NCBI RefSeq assembly: GCF_016858125.1 | Contig: NZ_CP064781.1 | Coordinates: 62,001-126,000, forward strand | Source of the DNA: Azospira restricta | Lineage (GTDB): Bacteria > Pseudomonadota > Gammaproteobacteria > Burkholderiales > Rhodocyclaceae | DNA length: 64,000 nucleotides | Direction of reading: 5' to 3' | In this document: positions 8,515 to 18,016 of the stretch, piece by piece | Numbering within the stretch: the first letter of the stretch is position 1 | Layout of the letters: each line of letters opens with the position of its first letter | Translations under genes and position numbers: made by a program | Notes under the pieces: model-generated | Database searches by the model: none | What the model was told of the DNA's origin: nothing | What the model saw: the letters and a program-made list of their open reading frames with translations, nothing else

Positions 8515-9813
8515 ATGCTGCCGATCGCCGAACACCCGCTGCGCCGTCGCCTGAACGCCGAGATCCACTCGCGGCCGCCGGTCGCCATTCCCGGCCCGGA
8601 ATGGATCAGCTACCTCGCGGTGACGCACGCCGGCGGCAGCGCCGACGACGAACGCAAGCACCTCGCGGCGCTGTGCACGACGCTCGGCACCGAGGTCTGC
8701 CCGCTGGTCGACGGCGACCACTGGGTGCTCGACGCCGGCCCGCTGCGCCTGAAGTGGGAACGGCACACCGAGTTCTCCGGCTATACCTTCTTCCGCCGCC
8801 GCATCGCCGGCGACGGCGCCGAAACCACCGCGCTCGCCGCCTTCCCGGCGGAATGGGTGCGGGGCATCCCCGGCACGGTGATCGCGGCCAGCCACATCGA
8901 GCTATGTGCCGCCGCGCAGAACCCGCCCGAGGAGGTCCTCGACGGCATTGCCCGCGCCGGCGCCGCGGTCGTCGCGACGCGCGTCGCCGAAGGGGCGGCC
9001 TGGGTCGTCTCCGACTTCGAGCTGCACGCCGGCTTCTCGCACTTCACGATCATCGACGAGCACCTGCGCCACCGCCAGGCCGGCCGCACCGTGCAACGCC
9101 TGCTCGAGATCGAGACCTACTGCATGATGGCGCTGCTCGCCTTTCCGGTGGCCAAGGAGACCGGACGCTTCCTCGGCGAGCGCGAACGCGAGCTGGCCGA
9201 GCTGATGGACGAGATGCGCGTCGCCGGCACGCCCGAGGACGAACGCCGCCTGCTCGCGCGCCTGACCAAGCTCGCCGCCGAGGTCGAGCAGTCGGTGACG
9301 CGCACCGCCTACCGCTTCGGCGCCGCCGCCGCCTACTACCGGCTGGTGCAGCAGCGCGTCGAGGACCTGCGCGAGCAGCGGCTGGCCGGCTTCCCGCCGA
9401 TCCGCGAATTCATGGAGCGCCGCCTGGCGCCGGCGATGGCCACCTGCCAGTCGGTCGCCGCGCGCCAGACCGACCTGTCGACGCGCATCGCCAGGAAGAG
9501 CGCGCTGCTGCGCACGCGCGTCGACATCGAACTGGAACGCCAGAACCAGGAGCTGCTGGCGCAGATGAACCGCCGCGCGCGGCTGCAGCTGCGGCTGCAG
9601 GAGACGGTCGAGGGCCTCTCCGTGGTGGCGATCACCTACTACGGCTCGCAGCTCGTGCAGTACGTCGCCAAGGGGCTGCAGAAGTCGTTCGCGCCGGCGC
9701 TCTCCGCGGAAATCGCCGCCGCCGTGTCGATCCCGGTCATCGCCGGGGTCGTCGCCCTCGGCATCCGCCGCATGCGGCGGGTGCTGGCGGCCGAAGAGAA
9801 CGGCGCCCACTAG
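8515..9813 (+). CDS. DUF3422 family membrane-anchored protein
   Basis: 432 residues from the ATG at 8515, chosen because the earlier GTG lies in the fba terminator. The N-terminus LRRRLNAEIHSRPPV is the hallmark of the DUF3422 family of proteobacteria. The middle is soluble and helical, with charged coiled-coil-like stretches around 220-370. The C-terminus carries two hydrophobic segments (LSVVAITYYGSQLVQYVA and a VSIPVIAGVVALGI region), so the protein is probably a tail-anchored inner-membrane protein facing the cytoplasm. No function is established for the family and none is evident from its neighbours. Confidence 0.8.
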   Translation: MLPIAEHPLRRRLNAEIHSRPPVAIPGPEWISYLAVTHAGGSADDERKHLAALCTTLGTEVCPLVDGDHWVLDAGPLRLKWERHTEFSGYTFFRRRIAGDGAETTALAAFPAEWVRGIPGTVIAASHIELCAAAQNPPEEVLDGIARAGAAVVATRVAEGAAWVVSDFELHAGFSHFTIIDEHLRHRQAGRTVQRLLEIETYCMMALLAFPVAKETGRFLGERERELAELMDEMRVAGTPEDERRLLARLTKLAAEVEQSVTRTAYRFGAAAAYYRLVQQRVEDLREQRLAGFPPIREFMERRLAPAMATCQSVAARQTDLSTRIARKSALLRTRVDIELERQNQELLAQMNRRARLQLRLQETVEGLSVVAITYYGSQLVQYVAKGLQKSFAPALSAEIAAAVSIPVIAGVVALGIRRMRRVLAAEENGAH

Positions 9814-9815
9814 CC

Positions 9816-9821
9816 TATAAT
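9816..9821 (+). promoter_or_regulatory. candidate -10 element of purC
   Basis: A perfect TATAAT lies 38 bases before the purC start and 3 bases after the preceding stop codon. No recognisable -35 is present at 16-18 bases. Confidence 0.5.
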
Positions 9822-9858
9822 CACGCTTTTCCGAATCCCCGCCTCCAGGAAGCCCGCC

Positions 9859-10794
9859 GTGACCGCTCCCCTTTTCGAATCGACCATCAAGAGCCTGCCG
9901 CTGATCTCGCGCGGCAAGGTGCGCGACATCTACGCCGTGAACGACGAACAGCTGCTGATCGTCACCAGCGACCGCCTGTCGGCCTTCGACGTCATCCTGC
10001 CGAACCCGATCCCGGACAAGGGCAAGGTGCTGACGCAGATCGCCAACTTCTGGTTCGCCAAGCTCGCGCACATCGTCCCCGGCCAGCTCACCGGCGTCGA
10101 TCCGGAAGCGGTCGTCGCGCCGGACGAACGCGAGCAGGTGCGCGGCCGCGCGGTGGTGGTCAAGCGCCTGCGTCCGCTGCCGATCGAGGCGGTGGTGCGC
10201 GGCTACCTGATCGGCTCCGGCTGGAAGGACTACCAGGCCACCGGCGCCGTCTGCGGCATCGCGCTGCCGCCGGGCCTGAAGATGGCGCAGAAGCTGCCGC
10301 AACCGATCTTCACGCCGGCGACCAAGGCCGACATCGGCGAGCACGACGAGAACATCAGCTTCGAACAGGCGCAGGCGCACTGCGCCAAGGTGCTGGCCGA
10401 CGCGCTCTACGGCACCGGCAAGAACGGCGCCGAGCTCGCCGCGCAGGCCAAGTCGGTGGCGCTGCAGATCTACGAGGAAGCCTCGCGCTACGCGGCGACC
10501 AAGGGCATCATCATCGCCGACACCAAGTTCGAGTTCGGCATCGACAAGGCCGGCACGCTGCACCTGATCGACGAGGCACTGACCCCCGATTCCTCGCGCT
10601 TCTGGCCGGCCGACCAGTACGCCGAGGGCAGCAACCCGCCGTCCTTCGACAAGCAGTTCGTGCGCGACTACCTGGAAACGCTCGACTGGAACAAGACCGC
10701 CCCCGGGCCGAACCTGCCGGCGGAGATTGTCGACAAGACCGCCGCCAAGTACCGCGAGGCCTACGAGCGGCTGACCGGCCAGCCGCTGGCCTGA
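9859..10794 (+). CDS. purC: phosphoribosylaminoimidazole-succinocarboxamide synthase
   Basis: 311 residues, the longer PurC form common in betaproteobacteria. It ligates aspartate to CAIR using ATP in purine synthesis, in the cytoplasm. Signatures are the N-terminal [22 protein letters not shown], the region around [24 protein letters not shown], and the catalytic end block [14 protein letters not shown]. The start is a GTG behind AGGAAG. No other pur gene follows in the window. Confidence 0.96.
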   Translation: MTAPLFESTIKSLPLISRGKVRDIYAVNDEQLLIVTSDRLSAFDVILPNPIPDKGKVLTQIANFWFAKLAHIVPGQLTGVDPEAVVAPDEREQVRGRAVVVKRLRPLPIEAVVRGYLIGSGWKDYQATGAVCGIALPPGLKMAQKLPQPIFTPATKADIGEHDENISFEQAQAHCAKVLADALYGTGKNGAELAAQAKSVALQIYEEASRYAATKGIIIADTKFEFGIDKAGTLHLIDEALTPDSSRFWPADQYAEGSNPPSFDKQFVRDYLETLDWNKTAPGPNLPAEIVDKTAAKYREAYERLTGQPLA

Positions 10795-10802
10795 CCCGGC
10801 CC

Positions 10803-10827
10803 GGAAGCGGCAGCGCTGCCGCCTTCC
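10803..10827. terminator. hairpin after purC
   Basis: A perfect 16-base palindrome (GCGGCAGC / GCTGCCGC), extended by GGAA/TTCC arms with one bulge, lies 9 bases after the purC stop. There is no U tract, so it may act as a 3'-end stabiliser. Confidence 0.4.
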
Positions 10828-10916
10828 CCCGGCGCCCTGCCCCGCGCCGCCAGAACTTTCGCCGGCCGCGCGCTGTCCATCCCGGAACGGAGAACCGTCT
10901 CGCCCGGGAGGACAGC

Positions 10917-11693
10917 ATGGCGCACCCCTTCGATTCCCTCGACCGGAACTTCCCGCTGCCGCGCGTGCGGCAGGTGTCCGTCGCCCGCATCGCCGACTGG
11001 CTCGCCGCCGGGTGGGCCGACCTGCGCGCGACGCCGATCGCCAGCCTCGCCTACGGCCTGCTCTTCGCGATCGCCGGCGACCTGCTGCTGGTCTCGTTGT
11101 GGCGCAGCCCGTTGCACTTCCTGGTCGCCGTCTCCGGCTTCTTCATCGTCGCCCCGCTGCTCTGCGCCGGCCTCTACGAACTGAGCCGGCGCAGCGAGCG
11201 CGGCCTGGCCTCGGTCTTCGCCGATTCGCTCGCCGGCATCAAGCGCGGCCGCGACGGGCTGACGCGCTTCGGCCTGCTGCTGGTGCTGCTGTGGCTGGCC
11301 TGGGAGGTCTTCTCGGCGGTGCTCTTCGCCGGCATCGCGGCCGGCCGGCCCGGCGCCAACGTCGTCGAGTTCGCCGCCTTCGTCATCGCCGCCGGCGGCC
11401 ACGCCGGACTGGCGCTCGCCTGGCTGCTCGCCGGCGCCGTCGTCGCGCTGCTCGTGTTCATGCTCAGCGTCGTCTCGGCGCCGCTGCTGCTCGACCGCGG
11501 CGGCGACTTCGTCAGCGCGGCGATGACCAGCCTGCGCGCCTTCGCCGCCAACCCCGGCCCGCTGCTGGCGTGGGCGGCGACGATCGTCGCGCTGACGCTG
11601 CTCGGTTTCGCGACGCTGCTGTTCGGGCTCGTCGTGCTGATGCCGCTGCTCGGCCACGCGTCGTGGCACGCCTACCGCGACCTTGTAGAATAG
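10917..11693 (+). CDS. DUF2189-type integral membrane protein
   Basis: 258 residues starting at the ATG behind GGGAGGAC. The N-terminal 45 residues are soluble (PFDSLDRNFPLPRVRQVS), ending in the family-like WLAAGWADLRATPIASLAYG. About six hydrophobic helices follow (near 45-60, 65-85, 118-140, 148-166, 172-195 and 225-250). This pattern matches DUF2189 inner-membrane proteins of proteobacteria, whose role is unknown. An intrinsic terminator follows closely, so it is probably a single-gene unit. Confidence 0.75.
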   Translation: MAHPFDSLDRNFPLPRVRQVSVARIADWLAAGWADLRATPIASLAYGLLFAIAGDLLLVSLWRSPLHFLVAVSGFFIVAPLLCAGLYELSRRSERGLASVFADSLAGIKRGRDGLTRFGLLLVLLWLAWEVFSAVLFAGIAAGRPGANVVEFAAFVIAAGGHAGLALAWLLAGAVVALLVFMLSVVSAPLLLDRGGDFVSAAMTSLRAFAANPGPLLAWAATIVALTLLGFATLLFGLVVLMPLLGHASWHAYRDLVE

Positions 11694-11709
11694 GGCGCAC
11701 GATCCCTTC

Positions 11710-11740
11710 GCGGGCGGCCCGACCGCCCGCTTCCTTTTTC
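11710..11740 (+). terminator. rho-independent terminator before prlC
   Basis: GCGGGCGG and CCGCCCGC pair over 8 bp around the loop CCCGA, followed by TTCCTTTTTC. It sits 10 bases before the prlC start, so prlC must use a promoter in the few bases after it or depend on read-through. Confidence 0.85.
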
Positions 11741-11750
11741 GACGACTGAC

Positions 11751-13790
11751 ATGACCGACAACCCACTGCTCGACTTCTCCGGCCTGCCCCGCTTCGACCT
11801 GATCCGCCCCGAGCACGTACGCCCGGCGCTCACCCGCCTGCTCGACGACGGCCGGGCGCTGGTCGAGCGCCTCACCGGCGCCGACGTGCCGGCGACCTGG
11901 CACGACTTCGCCGAGCCGCTCGCCGACGGCATCGAACAGCTGTCGCGCGCCTGGGGCGTGGTCGGCCACCTGCACTCGGTGAACGACGTGCCGCCGTGGC
12001 GCGAGGCCTACAACGACCTGCTGCCCGAGGTCACGCGCTTCTACTCCGAGCTCGGCCAGAACCTCGCGCTGTTCTCGAAGTACAAGGCACTCGCCGCCAG
12101 CACCGAGTACGCGACGCTGTCGCCGGCCAGAAAGCGCATCGTCGACAACGAGATCCGCGACTTCCGCCTGTCCGGCGCCGAGCTGCCGGACGAACAGAAG
12201 CCGCGCTTCCAGGCACTGCAGGAGGAGGCGGCCGCGCTCGCCGCGAAGTTCTCGGAGAACCTGCTCGACGCGACCAACGCGCACGCCGAAGTAATCGCCG
12301 ACGAAAAGCACCTCGCCGGGCTGCCGGACGACGTGATCGAGGTCGCCCGCGCCAGCGCCGAGAAGGCCAGCGTCGCCGGCTGGCGCTTCACGCTGCACGC
12401 CCCCTCGTACGGCCCGGTGATGCAGTACGCCGACCAGCGCGGCCTGCGCGCGCGGATGTACCGCGCCTACGCGACGCGCGCCTCCGAGTTCGGCAAGCCC
12501 GAGCTCGACAACGCACCGCTGATCCACCAGCTGCTGAAGCTGCGCGCCGAGGAGGCGAAGCTGCTCGGCTACCGCAACTTCGCCGAGGTCTCGCTGGTGC
12601 CGAAGATGGCCGAGTCGCCGCAACAGGTGCTCGACTTCCTGCGCGAGCTGGCCAGGAAGGCGAAGCCCTTCGCCGAGAAGGACGTCGCCGAGCTGCGCGC
12701 CTTCGCCCGCGACACGTACAAGCTCGATCCGCTCGAACCCTGGGACATGGCCTGGGTCTCGGAGAAGCTGCTGCAGCAGCGCTATGCCTTCTCCGAGCAG
12801 GAGGTGAAGCAGTACTTCACCGAACCGACGGTGCTCGCCGGGCTGTTCCGCGTCGTCGAGACGCTGTTCTCGGTGAAGGTGAAGCCGGACACCGCGCCGG
12901 TGTGGCACGAGGACGTGCGCTTCTTCCGCATCGAGAACCGCAACGGCGAACTGGTCGGCCAGTTCTACCTCGACCTCTACGCGCGCGAGGAGAAGAAGGG
13001 CGGCGCCTGGATGAACGACGCGCGCAGCCGCCGCGCGATGGCGACGGGGGTGCAGACGCCGGTCGCCTACCTCGTCTGCAACTTCTCGCGGCCGGTCGGC
13101 GGCAAGCCGGCCACCTTCACCCACGACGAGGTGACGACGCTGTTCCACGAAACCGGCCACGGCCTGCACCACATGCTGACGCGCGTCGGCGAGCCGGGCG
13201 TCTCCGGCATCGAAGGCGTCGAGTGGGATGCGGTCGAGCTGCCCTCGCAGTTCATGGAGAACTACTGCTGGGAATGGGCCGTGCTGAAGGACATGACGGC
13301 GCACGTCGACACCGGCGAGGCGCTGCCGCGCGAACTGTTTGACAAGATGCTGGCCGCGCGCAACTTCCTGTCCGGGATGCAGACCGTGCGCCAGATCGAG
13401 TTCTCGCTGTTCGACCTCTTGCTGCACAACGACTTCGACCCCGACGGCGACCGCGACGCGCTGCAGCTGCTCGAGGAGGTGCGCAACGAGGTGGCGGTGG
13501 TCTTCCCGCCGGACTGGCACCGCTTCCCGAACAGCTTCTCGCACATCTTCGCCGGCGGCTATGCGGCCGGCTACTACAGCTACAAGTGGGCCGAGGTGCT
13601 TTCCGCCGACTGCTACGCCGCCTTCGAGGAAGCCGGCAATCCGTTCGACCCGGAGACCGGCCGCCGCTTCCTCGACGAGATCCTGTCGGTCGGCGGCGTG
13701 CGCTCGGCACTCGACTCGTTCCGCGCCTTCCGCGGCCGCGACCCGAGCCCGGACGCCCTGCTCCGCCACAGTGGTATGATCGCCGCATGA
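11751..13790 (+). CDS. prlC: oligopeptidase A (M3 zinc metallopeptidase)
   Basis: 679 residues, the normal length for the PrlC/OpdA branch of family M3. It degrades short peptides, including cleaved signal peptides, in the cytoplasm. The zinc-binding HExxH motif is present as FHETGH near residue 465, with the downstream Glu ligand in [19 protein letters not shown]. The C-terminal [20 protein letters not shown] block is typical. The stop overlaps a possible ATG of the next frame, but that gene more likely starts 24 bases downstream. Confidence 0.95.
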   Translation: MTDNPLLDFSGLPRFDLIRPEHVRPALTRLLDDGRALVERLTGADVPATWHDFAEPLADGIEQLSRAWGVVGHLHSVNDVPPWREAYNDLLPEVTRFYSELGQNLALFSKYKALAASTEYATLSPARKRIVDNEIRDFRLSGAELPDEQKPRFQALQEEAAALAAKFSENLLDATNAHAEVIADEKHLAGLPDDVIEVARASAEKASVAGWRFTLHAPSYGPVMQYADQRGLRARMYRAYATRASEFGKPELDNAPLIHQLLKLRAEEAKLLGYRNFAEVSLVPKMAESPQQVLDFLRELARKAKPFAEKDVAELRAFARDTYKLDPLEPWDMAWVSEKLLQQRYAFSEQEVKQYFTEPTVLAGLFRVVETLFSVKVKPDTAPVWHEDVRFFRIENRNGELVGQFYLDLYAREEKKGGAWMNDARSRRAMATGVQTPVAYLVCNFSRPVGGKPATFTHDEVTTLFHETGHGLHHMLTRVGEPGVSGIEGVEWDAVELPSQFMENYCWEWAVLKDMTAHVDTGEALPRELFDKMLAARNFLSGMQTVRQIEFSLFDLLLHNDFDPDGDRDALQLLEEVRNEVAVVFPPDWHRFPNSFSHIFAGGYAAGYYSYKWAEVLSADCYAAFEEAGNPFDPETGRRFLDEILSVGGVRSALDSFRAFRGRDPSPDALLRHSGMIAA

Positions 13791-13813
13791 CAGCCCCGCG
13801 GGGAGCCGCCGAC

Positions 13814-14323
13814 ATGAAGACCATGCTGACCGTTGCCGTCGCCGCACTGCTGCTACCGCTGGCGGTGCAGGCGCAGACCACCTACCGCTGGGTCGACCCG
13901 GCGACCGGCCGCACGGTGTTCTCCGACCAGCCGCCGCCGGCCGGCGCGAGAAAGGCGACCCGGCAGAATGCGGCGGAGGCCGGCGACGAGCGCCAGCCGT
14001 CATACGCCGCCCGCGCCGCCGCCGAGAAGTTCCCGGTCGTGCTGTACACCTCGCCCGATTGCACCGACCACTGCGCCAAGGCGCGCGACCTGCTCAACGG
14101 CCGCGGCGTCCCCTTCGCGGAAAAGATGGTGCAGAGCGGCATGCCGGAACTGGAAGACCTGAAGAAGCTGACCGGCGGCGAGCCCTTCGTGCCGGTCGTC
14201 GTCGTCGGCAAGCAGCACGTCAAGGGCTTCGAGGCCGCCGGCTGGAACAACCTGCTCGACCTCGCCGGCTACCCGAAGGCGGCACCGTTCGGCAGCAAGC
14301 CGGCCAACCCGCTCGCGCAGTGA
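13814..14323 (+). CDS. secreted DUF4124/glutaredoxin-like protein
   Basis: 169 residues. The N-terminus [21 protein letters not shown] is a signal peptide. It is followed by a DUF4124-type segment ([20 protein letters not shown]) and a glutaredoxin-like thioredoxin fold beginning [15 protein letters not shown]. The redox pair is CTDHC (CX3C) rather than the usual CXXC. The start at 13814 was preferred over an ATG at 13787 overlapping the prlC stop, because it follows GGGGAG and puts the signal peptide at the N-terminus. It is probably a periplasmic thiol protein; partner unknown. It overlaps xthA by 4 bases. Confidence 0.78.
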   Translation: MKTMLTVAVAALLLPLAVQAQTTYRWVDPATGRTVFSDQPPPAGARKATRQNAAEAGDERQPSYAARAAAEKFPVVLYTSPDCTDHCAKARDLLNGRGVPFAEKMVQSGMPELEDLKKLTGGEPFVPVVVVGKQHVKGFEAAGWNNLLDLAGYPKAAPFGSKPANPLAQ

Positions 14324-15081
14324 AGCTCGCCACCTGGAACGTCAATTCGCTGAAGGTGCGCCTGCCGCAGGTGCTCGACTGGCTCGCCGCCGAGCAGCCG
14401 GACGTGCTCTGCCTGCAGGAGCTGAAGCTCGAGGACAAGGCCTTCCCGCTCGCCGAGATCGAGGCCGCGGGCTATCGGGCCGCGTTCAGCGGACAGAAGA
14501 CCTACAACGGCGTCGCCATCCTCGCGCGCGCGCCGCTCGCCGACGTCGGCTGCGGCATCCCCGGCTTCGCCGACGAGCAGAAGCGGGTGATCGCCGCCAC
14601 CGTCGGCGACCTCCGCGTCGTCTGCGCCTACTTTCCGAACGGGCAGGCGGTCGGCTCGGAGAAGTTCGCCTACAAGCTCGACTGGCTGCGCGCGCTGACC
14701 GCCTGGCTCGGCGACGAGCTCACCCGCCATCCGCGGCTGGCCCTGCTCGGCGACTACAACATCGCCCCCGACGAGCGCGACGCGCATCCGGACTGGCAGG
14801 AGGAAATCCACGTCTCGCCGCCGGAACGCGACGCCTTCCGCGCGCTGACCGCGCTCGGCCTGGCCGACGCCTTCCGGCTGTTCGAGCAGCCGGAGAAGAG
14901 CTTCTCGTGGTGGGACTACCGGATGATGGCCTTCCGCCGCAACTTCGGCCTGCGCATCGACCACATCCTGCTGTCGCCGCCGCTCGCCGCGGCCTGCACC
15001 GGCTGCCACGTCGACAAGGCGCCGCGCAAGCTGGAACGCCCCTCCGACCACGCGCCGGTGGTCGCCGAGATCGGGCACTGA
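14320..15081 (+). CDS. xthA: exodeoxyribonuclease III
   Basis: 253 residues of the endonuclease/exonuclease/phosphatase fold. It is an AP endonuclease and 3'-5' exonuclease of base-excision repair. Catalytic blocks are [15 protein letters not shown] (metal-binding Asn), [12 protein letters not shown] (catalytic Glu), [23 protein letters not shown], and the terminal [10 protein letters not shown] (catalytic Asp-His). The start is a GTG overlapping the previous stop by 4 bases (GTGA), indicating coupling. Confidence 0.95.
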   Translation: MKLATWNVNSLKVRLPQVLDWLAAEQPDVLCLQELKLEDKAFPLAEIEAAGYRAAFSGQKTYNGVAILARAPLADVGCGIPGFADEQKRVIAATVGDLRVVCAYFPNGQAVGSEKFAYKLDWLRALTAWLGDELTRHPRLALLGDYNIAPDERDAHPDWQEEIHVSPPERDAFRALTALGLADAFRLFEQPEKSFSWWDYRMMAFRRNFGLRIDHILLSPPLAAACTGCHVDKAPRKLERPSDHAPVVAEIGH

Positions 15082-15091
15082 ACGCCGCGGC

Positions 15092-15763
15092 ATGGGCACC
15101 GTCACGCGCGAACGGCTGCTGACGCTCTACCCGGCGCTCGCCGACCTGCCCGCCGCCGACCTCGACCGCCTGCTGCAACCCGCAGCGCTGCTGCACCTCC
15201 CCGCGGGCACCCGCATCTTCGCCGAGCGGGAGCCCTGCCGCGGCTTTCCGCTGGTCGTCGACGGCTCGATCAAGGTCGTCAAGACGGCGCCGTCCGGGCG
15301 CGAGATGCTGCTCTACCGCGTCGCGCCCGGCGACTCGTGCATCATCAGTTCGAGCTGCCTGCTCGGCCGCACGCCCTATACCGCGCGCGGCGAAAGCGAG
15401 AGCGCGGTGACGCTGGCAGTACTGCCGGAGGCGCTGTTCGAGCGGCTGCTCGCGGAGCACCGGGCTTTCCGCGACTTCGTTTTCCACCTGCTCGCCGAGC
15501 GCATCGCCGACCTGATGCAGCGGGTCGAGGAAGTCGCCTTCCACCGTCTCGACCAGCGGCTGGCACGCCTGCTGCTGGCGCGCGGCGACGACATCCACGC
15601 CACCCACCAGGCGCTCGCCGACGAGCTCGGCAGCGTGCGCGAGATCGTCAGCCGGCTGCTCAAGGGATTCGCCGCCGAAGGGCTGGTCGAACTGGGCCGC
15701 GAGCGCATCCTGCTGCGCGACCGCGACGGGCTGCGCCGCGTCGCCGACAGCGCGGCGGGCTGA
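15092..15763 (+). CDS. Crp/Fnr-family transcriptional regulator
   Basis: 223 residues: an N-terminal cyclic-nucleotide-binding-like beta-barrel (about 20-125) and a C-terminal winged helix (about 150-215) with recognition-helix region HQALADELGSVREIVSRLLKGF. There is no N-terminal Cys cluster like that of FNR, so it probably does not bind an Fe-S cluster there. The CRP cAMP-contact set is not evident, so the signal is unknown. It starts 10 bases after xthA. A palindromic site just downstream sits in the activating position for the next gene (DUF2892), its likely target. Confidence 0.88.
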   Translation: MGTVTRERLLTLYPALADLPAADLDRLLQPAALLHLPAGTRIFAEREPCRGFPLVVDGSIKVVKTAPSGREMLLYRVAPGDSCIISSSCLLGRTPYTARGESESAVTLAVLPEALFERLLAEHRAFRDFVFHLLAERIADLMQRVEEVAFHRLDQRLARLLLARGDDIHATHQALADELGSVREIVSRLLKGFAAEGLVELGRERILLRDRDGLRRVADSAAG

Positions 15764-15776
15764 TCGACGCCGGCTG

Positions 15777-15819
15777 TGTGACCCAGGTTACAGACACCGC
15801 ATCGGCAGACGCTTATTCT
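15777..15819 (+). promoter_or_regulatory. Crp-family operator and promoter of the DUF2892 gene
   Basis: The near-perfect inverted repeat TGTGAC-CCAG-GTTACA lies at 15777-15792, and a -10-like TATTCT at 15814-15819. If transcription starts 7 bases after the hexamer, the operator centre is at -41.5, the classical class II activator position. No good -35 is present, as expected for an activator-dependent promoter. Confidence 0.6.
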
Positions 15820-15853
15820 CCGTTCCGTCATCCCAACCGCAACGGAGAAAACC

Positions 15854-16045
15854 ATGAATGCAAACGTCGGCGGCATCGACAAGATCGCCCGCATTCTCGC
15901 CGGCGCCGCGCTCGTCGGCCTGGCCGCGACCGGCACGGTCGGCGCCTGGGGCTGGATCGGCGTCGTCCCGCTGGCCACCGGCCTGCTCGGCTGGTGCCCG
16001 GCCTATACGCTGTTCGGCCTGAATACCTGCCCGCTGAAGAAATAG
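15854..16045 (+). CDS. DUF2892 small membrane protein
   Basis: 63 residues with the family signature: an N-terminal MNANVGGIDKIARI, two hydrophobic segments with a short turn, and a terminal GWCPAYTLFGLNTCPLKK with two Cys. It resembles the membrane module found alone or fused to rhodanese in YgaP-like proteins, suggesting a link to sulfur or thiol chemistry. That link is family knowledge and is not shown by this sequence. The ATG follows GGAGAAAACC. An activator-type site lies upstream and an intrinsic terminator downstream, so it is a monocistronic unit. Confidence 0.85.
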   Translation: MNANVGGIDKIARILAGAALVGLAATGTVGAWGWIGVVPLATGLLGWCPAYTLFGLNTCPLKK

Positions 16046-16093
16046 GCGTCCCGGGCGGCGGTTCCCCTCCTCGCCCCGCCCGTTTCCGGTACG

Positions 16094-16125
16094 GCGGCAC
16101 CCGGCACAGGTGCCGCTATTTTTTT
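16094..16125 (+). terminator. rho-independent terminator of the DUF2892 gene
   Basis: GCGGCACC pairs with GGTGCCGC around a 7-base loop, followed by TATTTTTTT. It ends inside the last codons of the convergent rsmA gene. Confidence 0.85.
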
Positions 16126-16886
16126 GCCAGGAAGTTGGCGATGCGCACGTAGTCGTCGACCGTGAGGTCTTCGGCGCGGCGCGTCGGATCGATCGCCAGC
16201 GCCGCATAATCGGCGTCGCCGAGCAGCCCCTTGAGGTTGTTGCGCAGCATCTTGCGCCGCTGCGCGAAGGCGGCGGCGACGACCCGGCCGAGCAGCGCCT
16301 CGTCGACCGCGGCGAGCTCCGCCGGATCGCGCGGGATCATGCGCACCACCGCCGAATCGACTTTCGGCGGCGGGTCGAAGGCGGTCGGCGGCACGTCGAT
16401 CAGCCATTCCAGCCAGAAGCGGTACTGGAGCATCACCGACAACCGGCCGCGCTCGCTGTCGCCGGGTTCGGCGACCATGCGCTCGACCACTTCCTTCTGC
16501 AGCATGAAGTGCATGTCGCGGACGCGATCTGCATAAGTCGCGAGATGGAACAGCAGCGGCGTCGAGATGTTGTACGGCAGGTTGCCGACGATGCGCAGGT
16601 CGCCGCCGAGGCTGCCGAAATCGAAGGCCAGCGCGTCACCCTCGTGGATCGTCAGCCGCGCCGGCGGGTGGCGCTTCTTCAGCCGGGCGACGATGTCGCG
16701 GTCGATCTCGACGACGTGCAGCCGGTCGACGCGTTCGAGCAGCGGCTCGGTCAGCGCGCCGAGGCCAGGGCCGATCTCGACGACGCAATCGCCGCGGGCC
16801 GGCGCCACGGCGCCGACGATGTCGGCGACGATCTGCGCGTCGACGAGGAAATTCTGGCCGAAACGCTTGCGCGGGATGTGTTTCAT
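16116..16886 (-). CDS. rsmA: 16S rRNA dimethyladenosine transferase
   Basis: 256 residues. It dimethylates two adjacent adenosines in the 3'-terminal loop of 16S rRNA during ribosome maturation. Signatures are [11 protein letters not shown], the SAM-binding [22 protein letters not shown], the catalytic NLPYNIS, and the C-terminal [13 protein letters not shown]. The ATG before KHIPRKRF was chosen, since upstream codons of the frame add nothing family-like. It is the last gene of the minus-strand lptD-surA-pdxA-rsmA series, the order also seen in enterobacteria. Confidence 0.96.
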   Translation of the reverse strand: MKHIPRKRFGQNFLVDAQIVADIVGAVAPARGDCVVEIGPGLGALTEPLLERVDRLHVVEIDRDIVARLKKRHPPARLTIHEGDALAFDFGSLGGDLRIVGNLPYNISTPLLFHLATYADRVRDMHFMLQKEVVERMVAEPGDSERGRLSVMLQYRFWLEWLIDVPPTAFDPPPKVDSAVVRMIPRDPAELAAVDEALLGRVVAAAFAQRRKMLRNNLKGLLGDADYAALAIDPTRRAEDLTVDDYVRIANFLAKK

Positions 16887-16962
16887 GTCGTCTCCGCCGG
16901 GCCGCCCCAAGGAGGCGACGCGTCTAGACCCGGCGGCGGCTTCCGCGGCCGAACCGTCGTCC

Positions 16963-16983
16963 CCCCCTTCCGCAGGAAGGGGG
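16963..16983. repeat. intergenic C/G-run inverted repeat
   Basis: CCCCCTTCC, GCA, GGAAGGGGG forms a perfect 9-bp hairpin on either strand, between pdxA and rsmA. A further GATGGGGGG follows. It has no T tract. It could be a processing or stability element, or a member of a dispersed intergenic repeat. Confidence 0.45.
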
Positions 16984-17004
16984 ATGGGGGGAAGGCAGTC
17001 ACGT

Positions 17005-18015
17005 TCATCCTCGGCAGGCGGCCATGCGCGCCGCCTCGCGTACCGCCTCGAACAGGCTGCCGGGGTCGGCCTGGCCGCTGCCGGCGAGCGCCAGCGCGGT
17101 GCCGTGGTCGACCGAGGTGCGGATCACCGGCAGGCCGAGGGTGACGTTGATGCCGCGGCCGAAGGTCGCGTACTTGAGCGCGGTCAGTCCCTGGTCGTGG
17201 TACATCGCCAGCACGCAGTCGCCCTGCGCCAGCAGCGGCGGCGTAAACATCGTGTCGGCCGGCAGCGGGCCGGTCAGCTGCATGCCCTCGCCGCGCAGGC
17301 GGTCGAGCAGCGGCGCGATGACCTCGATCTCCTCGCGGCCGAGATGGCCGTCCTCGCCGGCGTGCGGATTGAGACCGGCGACCAGGATGCGCGGCACATG
17401 GATACCGTACTTGGCGCGCAGGTCGGCGTGCACGATGCGCAAGGTCGCTTCGAGCAACGCCGGCGTGATCGCGTCGGGCACCGCGCGCAGCGGCAGGTGG
17501 GTGGTGGCCAGGGCCACGCGCAGCGGGCCGTGCGCCGTGTCGCCGGCGAGCATCATCACCACGCGCGGCGTACCGGTGCGCTCGGCGAGGTATTCGGTGT
17601 GACCGGAAAAAAATGTCCCCGGCGTGCCGGCGTCGTTGATGACGCCCTTGTGCACCGGTGCGGTGACCATCGCCGCGAACTCGCCGGAACGGCAGCCGGC
17701 CAGCGCGCGGTCGAGCATGCCGAGCACCGCCGGGGCGTTGGCCGGGTCGAGGCGGCCGGCGGCCGACGGCACCGCGAGCGGGCAGTGCAGCACGTCGAGG
17801 CACGGGCCGTCGGCGGTGGCCGGCACGGCGTCGGCAACGTAGTCGCGCAGCGTGCCGCGCCAGCCGGTGGCGGCGGCACGCGCCGCGAGCAGGTCGCGGT
17901 CGGCGAGGACGACGAGGCGCGCCGGGAAGCTTTCGCCGGCCAGCCGCAGGCAGAGCTCGGGACCGATGCCGGCCGGCTCGCCGGAGGTGACGGCGATCAC
18001 CGGACGGTCGGTCAC
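17005..18015 (-). CDS. pdxA: 4-hydroxythreonine-4-phosphate dehydrogenase
   Basis: 336 residues. It oxidises 4-phosphohydroxy-L-threonine in the DXP-dependent vitamin B6 pathway. Signatures are [25 protein letters not shown] with a metal-binding His, [24 protein letters not shown] (second metal His) and [12 protein letters not shown] (third). The start is a GTG only one base after the surA stop, so translation is probably coupled. Confidence 0.96.
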   Translation of the reverse strand: MTDRPVIAVTSGEPAGIGPELCLRLAGESFPARLVVLADRDLLAARAAATGWRGTLRDYVADAVPATADGPCLDVLHCPLAVPSAAGRLDPANAPAVLGMLDRALAGCRSGEFAAMVTAPVHKGVINDAGTPGTFFSGHTEYLAERTGTPRVVMMLAGDTAHGPLRVALATTHLPLRAVPDAITPALLEATLRIVHADLRAKYGIHVPRILVAGLNPHAGEDGHLGREEIEVIAPLLDRLRGEGMQLTGPLPADTMFTPPLLAQGDCVLAMYHDQGLTALKYATFGRGINVTLGLPVIRTSVDHGTALALAGSGQADPGSLFEAVREAARMAACRG

Positions 18016-18016
18016 C

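Noticed and set aside
10761-14003. A 1080-codon minus-strand frame opposite the DUF2189 gene and prlC.
   Set aside because: Antisense shadow with no recognisable domain.
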